A stretch of DNA of 64,000 bases from an uncultured Microbacterium sp. (GTDB lineage: Bacteria > Actinomycetota > Actinomycetes > Actinomycetales > Microbacteriaceae): positions 124,001 through 188,000 of the forward strand of contig CAJYHN010000010.1 of NCBI GenBank assembly GCA_913774665.1, written 5' to 3'. Below, piece after piece: positions 33,817 to 41,737 of this stretch. A program made the translations under genes and the position numbers. Each line of letters opens with the position of its first letter. Position 1 is the first letter of the stretch. The notes beneath the pieces were generated by a model that had not been told where the DNA came from, searched no databases, and saw nothing but the letters and a program-made list of their open reading frames with translations.

Positions 33817-34585
33817 GGGCGACACCGTCTACCGCGCCGCGGCGAAGCTCTCCGCGGCGCTCGCGGGCAAGGTCGTCACGCGGTTCGACATCCGTGTGCC
33901 GGGGAGCGCCACCGCGGATCTCCGCGGCGAGACGGTCCACGAGGTGGCGGCGCGGGGAAAGCACCTCCTGCACCGTATCGGCGGGTACACCCTGCACTCG
34001 CACCTCAAGATGGAGGGCCGATGGGACGTCTACCGCCCCGGGGAGCGCTGGAGACGCCCCGCGTTCAAGGCTCGGGCGATCGTGGGCGTGACGGGCGCCG
34101 ACGCCGTCGGCTTCGATCTGGCCATGGTCGAGGTCCTGCGCACGGCCGACGAGCACACCGTGATCGGGCACCTCGGTCCCGACCTGCTCGCCGACGACTG
34201 GGACGAAGCCGAGGCGGTGCGACGGGTGTCCGCCGATGAGAGGGCCGCCCACGTCGCCCTCCTCGACCAGCGCAACGTCGCGGGTTTCGGCAACGTCTAC
34301 GCGAACGAGCTGCTGTTCGTCCGCGGTATCGCACCGACCACCCCGGCCACCGAGATCGATGCACGGGCGACCATCGCCCTCGGCGAGCGCATGATCCGCG
34401 CCAACCTTCCCCGTCCCGAGCGCACCTTCACCGGTGACAGCCGCCCCGGCCGCCGCTTCTGGGTCTACGGCCGCGAGGGGGCGCCGTGCCGCCGCTGCGG
34501 CACTCCCATCCGAGCCACCTCGCTCGGCGCCTCCGCGACCAGCGAACGAAACGTCTACTGGTGCCCGACCTGCCAACCGGGCTGA
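33809..34585 (+). CDS. nei2: Fpg/Nei family DNA glycosylase (Nei2-like)
   Basis: The 258-residue protein begins PEGDTVYR after the initiator. Pro2 would be the catalytic nucleophile after Met removal, and Glu3 is the conserved partner. KHLLHRIGGYTLHSHLKMEGRW is the lesion-binding block, LLDQRNVAGFGNVYANELLF is the H2TH region, and the C-terminal zinc finger has CRRC and CPTC. It excises oxidised bases and nicks the site. GTG 33809 lies inside the end of lhr, so translation is coupled. Confidence 0.93.
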   Translation: MPEGDTVYRAAAKLSAALAGKVVTRFDIRVPGSATADLRGETVHEVAARGKHLLHRIGGYTLHSHLKMEGRWDVYRPGERWRRPAFKARAIVGVTGADAVGFDLAMVEVLRTADEHTVIGHLGPDLLADDWDEAEAVRRVSADERAAHVALLDQRNVAGFGNVYANELLFVRGIAPTTPATEIDARATIALGERMIRANLPRPERTFTGDSRPGRRFWVYGREGAPCRRCGTPIRATSLGASATSERNVYWCPTCQPG

Positions 34586-34702
34586 CCGGGCACGCCGTGA
34601 GCGCACCCAACTGATTCGAGGGCGCATGTCAACCCGCCCGGCTCCCTTCGTCGAGCATGCGAAAACAGGGGGACAACTCCACGCCGCACCCCGACGTCAC
34701 CC

Positions 34703-34722
34703 TTTCCTCGACATCGAGGAAA
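34703..34722. promoter_or_regulatory. Perfect 8-bp palindrome, possible operator
   Basis: TTTCCTCG and CGAGGAAA are separated by ACAT in the 240-base gap before the beta-helix gene. It could be a protein-binding site or the end of the lhr-nei2 transcript. Confidence 0.35.
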
Positions 34723-34756
34723 CCGATCACGGTACCGGCGACGAAGAAGCATTCGA

Positions 34757-34775
34757 GGGAATGAACGCCATTCCC
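34757..34775. repeat. GGGAATG/CATTCCC inverted repeat
   Basis: Seven-base arms with a 5-base loop lie 51 bases before the chosen start of the beta-helix gene and 34 bases after the 34703 palindrome. Confidence 0.3.
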
Positions 34776-34826
34776 GACCCGTTGTGATACATGTCGGCTC
34801 AACCCGATGGCCGACCGGAGGGGATC

Positions 34827-35234
34827 GTGGGAAAGAACTACATCGACATCGAAAACGACCACGGCGAGACGCTGCGATACCGCAAGCACGTCAACGGTCG
34901 CGGACTCGTCGCGCACGGCGCGAAGGTCCACCCGTCGGCGCTGGTCGAGAACGGCGCTTACGTCGAACCCGGCGTGCAGATCGCCGCGGGTGTTCGTGTC
35001 GGCCGCGGTGCCTGGATCGAGTCAGACGCCGTGATCGGCCCGGAAGCCCACATCGAGCCCCACGCCCACATCTGCGCGGGAGCGGTCATCGGCGCGGGCG
35101 CTCACATCGGCGTTCGCACGCAGGTCGGCCACAACGCTCGGGTCGCGGTGGGATCGCTCATCGGTGACGACGAGATCATCAACGACGGCGAGGCTGTCGC
35201 CACCGATCGACGGGGCCTGCGCCTGGCCGCCTGA
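34827..35234 (+). CDS. Hexapeptide-repeat (left-handed beta-helix) protein
   Basis: The 135-residue protein contains about eight imperfect hexapeptide turns (VHPSALVENGAYVEPGVQIA, then VRVGRGAWIESDAVIGPEAHI and so on), the left-handed parallel beta-helix of acyltransferases and gamma-carbonic anhydrases. An N-terminal part resembles GKNYIDIENDHGETLRYRKH. GTG 34827 is chosen because GGAGG lies six bases before it. An in-frame ATG at 34791 has no binding site. No clear catalytic histidine triad is visible, so the activity is unknown. A terminator-like hairpin with T-rich tail follows. Confidence 0.75.
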   Translation: MGKNYIDIENDHGETLRYRKHVNGRGLVAHGAKVHPSALVENGAYVEPGVQIAAGVRVGRGAWIESDAVIGPEAHIEPHAHICAGAVIGAGAHIGVRTQVGHNARVAVGSLIGDDEIINDGEAVATDRRGLRLAA

Positions 35235-35256
35235 CCCTCGCCCGAAGGGCGCAACG

Positions 35257-35285
35257 ACCCGCACGACTCCCCGGAGCGTGCGGGT
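35257..35285 (+). terminator. Rho-independent-type terminator of the beta-helix gene
   Basis: ACCCGCACG and CGTGCGGGT form a perfect 9-bp stem with an 11-base loop, followed by TTCCGTTT. It also lies seven bases beyond the stop codon of the convergent DUF1304 gene. Confidence 0.65.
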
Positions 35286-35291
35286 TTCCGT

Positions 35292-35681
35292 TTAGGCGAA
35301 GATCGCCAGGACCAGACCGATGAGCGGCAGCGTGCCCTGGATGGTCGCGGGGCGGAGGTACTTCCTGCCCGACGTGATGAGGACGAGGGCCGCGGCGAGC
35401 ATCGACCCGAGCGAGAAGATGAGCAGCGTGCGTCCCGCGACGTCCCCGATGCCGTTGACCACCCAGAACACGATGCCGGCCGCCGCACCGACCGCGAGGA
35501 ACAGGTTGTAGAAGCCCTGGTTGTACGCCATGGATCTGGTCACGTCGGCGGCCTGCTGATCGGCGACGCCGAAGACCCTCCACGTCTTCGGCTGGGTCCA
35601 CCGGACGCTCTCGAGCACGAAGATGTAGACGTGGAGCAGGGCTGCGAGTCCCGCGAAGACGAGCGCCAGGATGCCGATCAT
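35292..35681 (-). CDS. DUF1304 family membrane protein
   Basis: The 129-residue protein has four hydrophobic segments (ILALVFAGLAALLHVYIFVL, NLFLAVGAAAGIVFWVV, LLIFSLGSMLAAALVLI, and a short C-terminal one). Between the first two lies the family motif ESVRWTQPKTWRVFG followed by YNQGFYNLFLA. It is a predicted inner-membrane protein of unknown function. ATG 35681 lies seven bases from TAGCGT on the minus strand. It is divergent from the LysR-ligand-domain gene, 35 bases away. Confidence 0.88.
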   Translation of the reverse strand: MIGILALVFAGLAALLHVYIFVLESVRWTQPKTWRVFGVADQQAADVTRSMAYNQGFYNLFLAVGAAAGIVFWVVNGIGDVAGRTLLIFSLGSMLAAALVLITSGRKYLRPATIQGTLPLIGLVLAIFA

Positions 35682-35716
35682 GCGGTCAACGCTAATCCCG
35701 CGACTAGCCTGGAGCC

Positions 35717-36439
35717 ATGGCGAAAGGCAGCGGGTCACGCGGTCGCGGTGGAACTCCCCGCCGCGCACAGGGTTCGAAACCCGCACCCGCCACGCGGGCT
35801 TCCACCCCGAAGGCGAAACCGAAGCCCACCCCCAGGCCCCCGCGCGAAGCACCGCGGACCTTCGTGCTCGGTGCGATCCCCGGCGCCACTCCGGGCAAGT
35901 GGATCGGTCTCTGGCGCGAGCGGATGCCGCGGGTCGCCCTCGAACTGCGCGAGATCGCCGTGGCGACGCAGGTGGCCGCCCTCGACGAGGTCGACGCAGC
36001 TCTGGTTCGTCTGCCGCTGGCGGCATCCGACGCTCTTCACGTCATCTCGCTCTACGAGGAGCAGCCGGTGGTCGTGATGTCGACGGATTCGCACCTGACC
36101 GCAGCCGACGAGATCGATCTCACCGACCTGGCCGGCGAGATCCAGATCACGCCGGGTGACGACGTGCTGCATCTCGAAATTCCGGATGCCGTTGCCCCGA
36201 GCTTCGCGCCGCCGACCGATACCGCCGAGGCGATCGCGACCGTCGCGGCGGGCGTCGGGATCGTCGTGGTGCCGATGTCGCTCGCTCGGGCTCATCAGCG
36301 CCGCGACGTGGAGTACCGCGTGCTCCGCGACGGACCTGTCTCCACCGTCGCGCTGGCCTGGCTGCGCGAGCGGACGACGCCTGACGTCGAGGAGTTCGTC
36401 GGCATCGTGCGCGGACGCACCGCGCGCTCCTCGCGCTGA
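35717..36439 (+). CDS. LysR-type ligand-binding-domain protein lacking a DNA-binding helix-turn-helix
   Basis: The 240-residue protein opens with about 45 residues rich in Lys, Arg, Pro, Ala and Gly (disordered, basic). A periplasmic-binding-like effector domain as in LysR regulators follows: FVLGAIPGATPGKW, EIAVATQVAALDEVDAALVRLPL, EQPVVVMSTDSHLTAADEI and ATVAAGVGIVVVPMSLARAHQ. No winged helix-turn-helix precedes it. It may be a standalone effector-domain protein whose basic tail contacts nucleic acid or a partner. TAGCCT lies six bases before ATG 35717. The ABC importer operon begins 282 bases downstream. Confidence 0.8.
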   Translation: MAKGSGSRGRGGTPRRAQGSKPAPATRASTPKAKPKPTPRPPREAPRTFVLGAIPGATPGKWIGLWRERMPRVALELREIAVATQVAALDEVDAALVRLPLAASDALHVISLYEEQPVVVMSTDSHLTAADEIDLTDLAGEIQITPGDDVLHLEIPDAVAPSFAPPTDTAEAIATVAAGVGIVVVPMSLARAHQRRDVEYRVLRDGPVSTVALAWLRERTTPDVEEFVGIVRGRTARSSR

Positions 36440-36480
36440 CGCTCCGCCCCCACGCATGAACGCGATCCGCTCGCACAATC

Positions 36481-36525
36481 GCGCATAAGCGCGCGAGAAG
36501 CGTTTATGCGCGCGAGAAGCGTTTA
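36481..36525. promoter_or_regulatory. Tandem 18-bp repeats upstream of an ABC importer operon
   Basis: An 18-base unit (GCGCGCGAGAAGCGTTTA) is perfectly repeated at 36489-36506 and 36508-36525, period 19. GAGAAAGCG and GAGAAAAG half-copies follow at about 36531 and 36542. GCGCATAA (36481-36488) and TTATGCGC (36504-36511) form an inverted repeat. This block of lower GC is a likely regulator-binding array. Confidence 0.5.
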
Positions 36526-36721
36526 AGCGTGAGAAAGCGACGAGAAAAGTGCACTGCGCACGGGGCCCTCGCATGCGAATGCGCCCGGGTGGGATTCGTT
36601 CGCCCGCAGGACGAATCGAATTCACCCGTCGCGTCCCCGCCGGTCATGCCGCGCTCATAGTTTTCCTCCGTCTCACGTCGGCCGTTCCGGTCGCCCCTCC
36701 CGAGAGACCCGAGAGGAAACC

Positions 36722-37861
36722 ATGTCATTCCCGAGCCTTTCCGCCGGCCGCACCGTCGCCGGACTCGCCCTCGTCACGGCCGCGGCGCTCACGCTCGCCG
36801 GTTGCGCGGGCGGCAGCGCCGACTCCTCCGCCGACGGCGGCGTCGACGCGAAGACCGCGACAAGCGTCGCCGCTTTCGGAACACTTGCCGACCTCGAGAC
36901 CGCGGCGAAGGCCGAGGGCCAGCTCAACGTGATCGCGCTGCCGCGCACGTGGGCCAACTACGGCGAGATCCTCGACCTGTTCGCCCAGCGCTACCCCGAG
37001 ATCACGATCAACGAGCAGTCGCCCGACGTCTCCAGCGCCGAAGAGATCCAGGCCGCGACCGCCAACGAGGGTCTCGACACCGCGCCCGACGTCTTCGACC
37101 TCGGCCTCGCCGTGGCCCTGCAGAACACCGACAGATTCGCCGCCTACAAGGTGCAGACCTTCGACGACATCCCCGACGCCCTCAAGGAGTCGTCGGGGCT
37201 GTTCGTCGGCGACTACGGCGGATACATGTCGATCGGCTACGACTCCGCGCGCTTTCCCGCGCCGACTCAGCTCAGCGACCTGCTGAAGCCGGCCTACAAG
37301 GGCGCCGTCGCGATCAACGGCGACCCCACGCAGGCGGGTTCCGCTTTCGCCGCGGTGGGCCTCGCGACCGCGCAGAACGACGGCACGCTCGATGACTTCA
37401 CGCCGGGCATCCAGTTCTTCGGCGAGCTGAACAAGGCCGGCAACTTCCTCAAGGTCGACCCCACCGACGCCACGATCGCCAGCGGCGAGACCCCCGTGGT
37501 CTTCGACTGGGACTACCTCAACGCCGCTCAGGCCTCGGCCGTGCCGACGTGGAAGACCGTGGTGCTGCCCGGCACGGGTTACGCCGGCTACTACAACCAG
37601 GCGATCAACAAGGACGCCCCGCACCCCGCCGCCGCGCGCCTGTGGCAGGAGTTCCTCTACAGCGACGAGGTGCAGAACCTCTGGCTCAAGGGCGGCGCTC
37701 GTCCCGCGCGCATGGAGGCCATGAGCTCGGCCGGCACCATCGACGAGACGCTCGCCGCGGCGCTGCCGACGGCGCCGAGCGACACCGTCGTGCCGACCGA
37801 GGCCCAGTCGACCACGGCCGGCGAGACCCTCGGACAGAAGTGGGCGACGGCGGTCCAGTGA
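36722..37861 (+). CDS. ABC transporter substrate-binding lipoprotein (PotD/ThiB/AfuA-like)
   Basis: The 379-residue protein has a lipoprotein signal with lipobox LAGC (Cys28). It shows the class II binding-protein fold: EGQLNVIALPRTWANYGEIL, PEITINEQSPDVSSAEEI, GDYGGYMSIGYDSARF and TPVVFDWDYLNAAQA. It resembles binding proteins for spermidine/putrescine, thiamine or ferric iron, and the ligand cannot be told by eye. A GAGAGG site precedes ATG 36722. Its TGA overlaps the GTG of the first permease. It heads a four-gene operon. Confidence 0.9.
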   Translation: MSFPSLSAGRTVAGLALVTAAALTLAGCAGGSADSSADGGVDAKTATSVAAFGTLADLETAAKAEGQLNVIALPRTWANYGEILDLFAQRYPEITINEQSPDVSSAEEIQAATANEGLDTAPDVFDLGLAVALQNTDRFAAYKVQTFDDIPDALKESSGLFVGDYGGYMSIGYDSARFPAPTQLSDLLKPAYKGAVAINGDPTQAGSAFAAVGLATAQNDGTLDDFTPGIQFFGELNKAGNFLKVDPTDATIASGETPVVFDWDYLNAAQASAVPTWKTVVLPGTGYAGYYNQAINKDAPHPAAARLWQEFLYSDEVQNLWLKGGARPARMEAMSSAGTIDETLAAALPTAPSDTVVPTEAQSTTAGETLGQKWATAVQ

Positions 37862-38775
37862 CCGTTCTCGACCAGGTCGTCGTCCCCGTGACGTCGGAGC
37901 AGTCCGCTCCGACGTCGCGGGGCGCGGCGCGTCGGAGCTGGGCGTGGCTCGGACTCGTTCCCTTCGGCGTGTACGTGGTGCTCTTCCTCGCCCTGCCCAC
38001 CGTGCTCGCGGTGGGCTCGGGCTTCGTCGGTCGCGGCGGTTCCTTCACGCTCGACAACGTCGCCGCGCTCGTCGATCCGCTCGTGCTGTCGACGTTCGCC
38101 AATTCCGCATGGGTGTCGCTCGTGACGGCGGTGATCGGCGCCGTCATCGGCGCCCTGGTTTGCTGGGCCCTGCTCGGACTCGCCGAGACGGGTGCCGTGC
38201 GGACCGCCGTGGACGCGGCATCCGGAGTCCTCGCGCAATTCGGTGGCGTGATGCTGGCCTTCGTGCTCATCGCGGCGATCGGTGCGCAGGGAGTGGTGAC
38301 GGTGATGCTGCGCCAGCTCACCGGCATCTCGCTGTACGAGAACGGCGTGTGGCTCTACGACCTGCCCGGAGTCGTCGTGGCCTACCTCGTGTTCCAGATC
38401 CCGCTCATGGTCCTGACGTTCATGCCGGCGCTCGCGGCCCTCAAACCGCAGTGGGTCGAGGCGCACCTGACGCTCGGCGGCACGCGCGGCGGGTTCTGGC
38501 GCCACGTCGGCATCCCCGTGCTCGCGCCGTCGTTCCTCGCGAGCCTGCTGCTGCTGTTCGCGAACGCCTTCTCGTCGTACGCGACCGCCGCAGCTCTGGC
38601 CAGCCAGGGGTCGCAGATCGTGCCCCTGCAGATCCGCGCGGCCCTGACCAGCGAGACCGTGCTCGGGCGCGAGAACCTCGCGGGTGCACTCGCCCTCGGC
38701 ATGATCATCGTGGTGTCCGTCGTCATGGCGGTCTACGCGCTCATCCAGCGACGTGCGGCGAGGTGGCAGGCGTGA
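37858..38775 (+). CDS. ABC transporter permease (first)
   Basis: The 305-residue protein has a short cytoplasmic N-terminus and six predicted membrane segments, starting at WAWLGLVPFGVYVVLFLALP. The cytoplasmic EAA-type loop is LTLGGTRGGFWRHVGIPVL. It forms half of the channel with the next permease. GTG 37858 overlaps the binding-protein stop in a GTGA junction, so no separate ribosome loading is required. Confidence 0.9.
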   Translation: MTVLDQVVVPVTSEQSAPTSRGAARRSWAWLGLVPFGVYVVLFLALPTVLAVGSGFVGRGGSFTLDNVAALVDPLVLSTFANSAWVSLVTAVIGAVIGALVCWALLGLAETGAVRTAVDAASGVLAQFGGVMLAFVLIAAIGAQGVVTVMLRQLTGISLYENGVWLYDLPGVVVAYLVFQIPLMVLTFMPALAALKPQWVEAHLTLGGTRGGFWRHVGIPVLAPSFLASLLLLFANAFSSYATAAALASQGSQIVPLQIRAALTSETVLGRENLAGALALGMIIVVSVVMAVYALIQRRAARWQA

Positions 38776-39581
38776 ACCCGCTCGCTCCCCCGCGCGCCGC
38801 GCGCTGGATCATCGCGATCGTCGTCGGCCTCGCCTTCGTCGTCCCGTTCGCCGCCACCGCGCTCTTCACGCTCACGCCGCTGCCCGGCGGTTCCGGGCTG
38901 TCGATCGATCGATGGGCCGGCATCTTCGACCCGGCCAACGCGGCGAAATACCGACCGATCTGGACGGGGCTCGGCAACTCCCTGATCCTCGCCGCCGTCA
39001 CCGTCGCCCTCGTGCTCGGGTTCTTCACCCCGACCCTGGTGCTCGTCGCGCTCGCCTTTCCACGCCTCCGGCGGGTGTTCGAGTTCGTCGCCCTCCTGCC
39101 GATCTCGATCCCCGCCATCGTGCTGGTGGTGGGGCTGACGCCGATCTACCTGCAGATCGGACGCACGCTCGGCACCGGAGCGTGGACGCTCGCCTTCGCC
39201 TACGGCATCCTGGTGCTGCCCTTCGCCTACCGCTCGATCCAGGCGTCGATCGACGCCATCGACATCACGACCCTGTCCGAAGCCGCCCGCACGCTGGGCG
39301 CCGGCTGGGGCTCGGTGCTCCTGCGCGTCGTCGTGCCCAACCTGCGGCAGGGTCTGCTGGCGGCCGCCCTCATCTCGGTCGCGGTCGTCCTGGGCGAGTT
39401 CACGATCGCCTCGCTGTTGAACCGCCAGACGCTGCAGACCGCGCTCGTCGTGGTCAACAAACAGGACGGCTACGTCGCGGCGATCTTCACCCTGCTCGCG
39501 CTGGCGTTCGCGTTCGTGCTGCTGCTCATCATCGGCCGCGTCGGACGCATCGGCGCCGGCGCCGGAAGGAAGACCTCATGA
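38772..39581 (+). CDS. ABC transporter permease (second)
   Basis: The 269-residue protein has six membrane segments and the EAA loop EAARTLGAGWGSVLLRVVVPNL. It is the second channel subunit, of the PotC type. Its GTG 38772 overlaps the previous stop (GTGA), and its own stop overlaps the ATPase start (ATGA). All four importer genes are therefore translationally chained. Confidence 0.9.
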   Translation: MNPLAPPRAARWIIAIVVGLAFVVPFAATALFTLTPLPGGSGLSIDRWAGIFDPANAAKYRPIWTGLGNSLILAAVTVALVLGFFTPTLVLVALAFPRLRRVFEFVALLPISIPAIVLVVGLTPIYLQIGRTLGTGAWTLAFAYGILVLPFAYRSIQASIDAIDITTLSEAARTLGAGWGSVLLRVVVPNLRQGLLAAALISVAVVLGEFTIASLLNRQTLQTALVVVNKQDGYVAAIFTLLALAFAFVLLLIIGRVGRIGAGAGRKTS

Positions 39582-40675
39582 CCACCGCCGACACCCGCGC
39601 CCTCCCCGACACCGCAGCGAACGCCCTCGTCCCGAGCGCGAGCGCGGGCGTCGAGCTGCGCGGGGTCGTGAAGGAGTACGGCTCGACGCGCGTGCTGCAC
39701 GGCGTCGACCTCGACGTCGCTCCCGGCGAGTTCGTGTCGCTGCTGGGCCCCTCGGGCTGCGGCAAGACGACGGCCCTGCGGGTGATCGCGGGGCTCGAGC
39801 AGGCCAGCGGGGGCGAGGTGCGCATCGGCGGGAGCGATGTCTCGGCCGTGCCGACGAACAAGCGCGACATCGGCATGGTGTTCCAGTCGTACTCGCTGTT
39901 CCCCCACCTGCGCGCGCTCGAGAACACCGCCTTCGGACTCCGCCGCCGCGGCGTGGGCACCGCCGAAGCCCGCCGCCGGGCGGGTGACGCGCTCGACCTG
40001 GTGGGACTCGGCCACCTCGCCGACCGCTACGCGCACCAGATGTCGGGCGGTCAGCAGCAACGCGTGGCGCTGGCGCGTGCCCTGGTGACCGAGCCGCGTG
40101 TGCTGCTGCTCGACGAGCCGCTGTCGGCCCTCGACGCCAAGGTGCGCGTGCAGCTGCGCGACGAGATCCGCCGTATCCAGCAGCGCCTGGGCACCACGAC
40201 CGTCTTCGTCACGCACGACCAGGAGGAGGCGCTGGCCGTGTCCGACCGCGTCGCCGTGATGGGCGCCGGCCGCATCCTGCAGGTCGGCAGCCCCGAAGAG
40301 CTCTACACGCGCCCCGCGACCGCAGAGGTCGCGGCCTTCGTGGGGTCGTCGAGCCTCGTGCCCGGCGTCGTCGTCGGCGACACGGTCGAGGTGTGGGGTC
40401 GACGCCTGCCCCTGCTCGCCACGGCCGAGGCGGGGCCGTGCGAGGTGTTCGTGCGCCCCGAGAACGTGCGTCTCGTCGGCGCGGGCGAGGAGGGGAGGGA
40501 TGCCGTGGTGGAGCAGACCACGTTCCTCGGCAGCATCCGCCGCTCGCTGCTGGCGACCTCCGAGGGATCACGCGTGCACGTGCAGCACGGCGCCGACCTC
40601 GGGCTCGCGGTCGGTGACCGCGTGCGCGTCCGCCTCGACGACGTCGCCGTGCTCACGCGGCCTGTCGCCGACTGA
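39578..40675 (+). CDS. ABC transporter ATP-binding protein
   Basis: The 365-residue ATPase has Walker A GPSGCGKTT at 57-65, a Q-loop in FQSYSLFPHLRALEN, signature MSGGQQQRVALARAL, Walker B VLLLDEPLSALD and the switch His in FVTHDQEEAL. A C-terminal TOBE-like regulatory domain follows (VFVRPENVRLVG, then VHVQHGADLGLAVGDRVRVRL). The TOBE domain and partners are as in PotA, FbpC or ThiQ-like importers. ATG 39578 overlaps the upstream permease stop. No partner gene overlaps its end. Confidence 0.93.
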   Translation: MTTADTRALPDTAANALVPSASAGVELRGVVKEYGSTRVLHGVDLDVAPGEFVSLLGPSGCGKTTALRVIAGLEQASGGEVRIGGSDVSAVPTNKRDIGMVFQSYSLFPHLRALENTAFGLRRRGVGTAEARRRAGDALDLVGLGHLADRYAHQMSGGQQQRVALARALVTEPRVLLLDEPLSALDAKVRVQLRDEIRRIQQRLGTTTVFVTHDQEEALAVSDRVAVMGAGRILQVGSPEELYTRPATAEVAAFVGSSSLVPGVVVGDTVEVWGRRLPLLATAEAGPCEVFVRPENVRLVGAGEEGRDAVVEQTTFLGSIRRSLLATSEGSRVHVQHGADLGLAVGDRVRVRLDDVAVLTRPVAD

Positions 40676-40882
40676 CGCCCGCGCGATCGGCATCCGCCCC
40701 GCCCGTCGCGCAGCGGGCCCGCGCCCTGCCGGCCCGGCCCCGCTCATCACCGCGAAACGCACGCGGGAACGCGCTCTCCCCGCGTGAATCGCGTCTCTGC
40801 GTGTGCGGCGCGCCGTCGGGCCGCGGCGCGCACCCAGGTTTCGCCGCGTTTCCATCCCCGCTCGGGGGGGTCGGGGGCCGCA

Positions 40883-40888
40883 TAGAAT
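40883..40888 (+). promoter_or_regulatory. Leaderless-type -10 box of the amidotransferase gene
   Basis: TAGAAT lies six bases before GTG 40895 with no Shine-Dalgarno sequence between. It is the closest to consensus of the leaderless-type boxes in this window. Confidence 0.5.
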
Positions 40889-40894
40889 CCCTGG

Positions 40895-41626
40895 GTGACT
40901 CCGCTGCCCCTTCTCTACGTCTGCGCTCGCCCTCAGCGCGACGCGGCCGTGGCGGAGTGGGCCTCGTTCCGCGACGGGCTGGGGGTATCGGGCGACGACC
41001 TCGTGCACCACGATCTGGTGCGCGAGCCTCTGCCGACCGACCTCGAGCGCTACGCCGCCGTCGTCGTGGGCGGCAGTCCGTTCAACGTCACGGCCACCGA
41101 CAAGACGGCCGAGCAGGTGCGGCTCGAGCGCGACCTCGAGCGCCTGGCCGCTGCCGGAATCGAGGGACGCACGAACGTCCTGTTCACCTGCTTCGGCATC
41201 GGCGTGGTCACGCGCCTGCTCGGCGGAGTCGTGACGTTGCAGCATCCCGAAGACACCGGTCCCGCCGAGATCGCGTTGACCGAGGCCGGGCGGTCCGACG
41301 AGCTGTTCGGCATCCTGGATCCCCGTTTCCAGGCCTACACCGCCCACAAGGAGGGCACCGCGATCGTCCCGCCCGGGGCCACCCTGCTGGCGTGGAACGA
41401 CGCGTGCCCCGTGCAGGCCTACCGCGCCGGGGCAGGGCTCTGGGCGACGCAGTTCCACCCCGAGCCGACGGCCGAGGCCTTCGTCGCCCGTATGCGCGTC
41501 TACCGCGAGGCCGGGTACTTCGACGCCGACGCCTTCGACGAGGTGTCAGCGCAGGTGCGCACGGCGTCGGTCGAGCAGCCGACACTGCTGCTGAGGTCGT
41601 TCGCCGCCCGCGCCGTCGCCGCCTGA
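40895..41626 (+). CDS. Type 1 glutamine amidotransferase-like protein
   Basis: The 243-residue protein has a GATase class I fold with an intact triad: nucleophile Cys99 in LFTCFGIGV, and His188 and Glu190 in TQFHPEPT. It resembles GMP-synthase-like standalone amidotransferases. No synthase partner is encoded next to it, so the acceptor is unknown. The start is GTG 40895. It lies 219 bases after the ABC importer ATPase gene, in the same direction but probably with its own promoter. Confidence 0.87.
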   Translation: MTPLPLLYVCARPQRDAAVAEWASFRDGLGVSGDDLVHHDLVREPLPTDLERYAAVVVGGSPFNVTATDKTAEQVRLERDLERLAAAGIEGRTNVLFTCFGIGVVTRLLGGVVTLQHPEDTGPAEIALTEAGRSDELFGILDPRFQAYTAHKEGTAIVPPGATLLAWNDACPVQAYRAGAGLWATQFHPEPTAEAFVARMRVYREAGYFDADAFDEVSAQVRTASVEQPTLLLRSFAARAVAA

Positions 41627-41737
41627 GGCCACGGCGTCGGCCCCGGCGCGGGCACCGCCCAGCTCGCCGCATCCCGCCGTGTTCGGAGATGTCAACCCCG
41701 ACCGGTCAATTTACCTAGCTTATCTAGTGTTCTTCTC

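Noticed and set aside
36481-36560. Possible CRISPR array
   Set aside because: There are only two to four short copies with no unique spacers of 25-40 bases and no cas genes. Read as regulator sites instead.
40676-40894. Small gene or terminator after the ABC importer
   Set aside because: Only short imperfect CGCGAAACGC/CGCGTGAATCGCG-like repeats are present. No frame with a ribosome binding site and no strong stem was seen.
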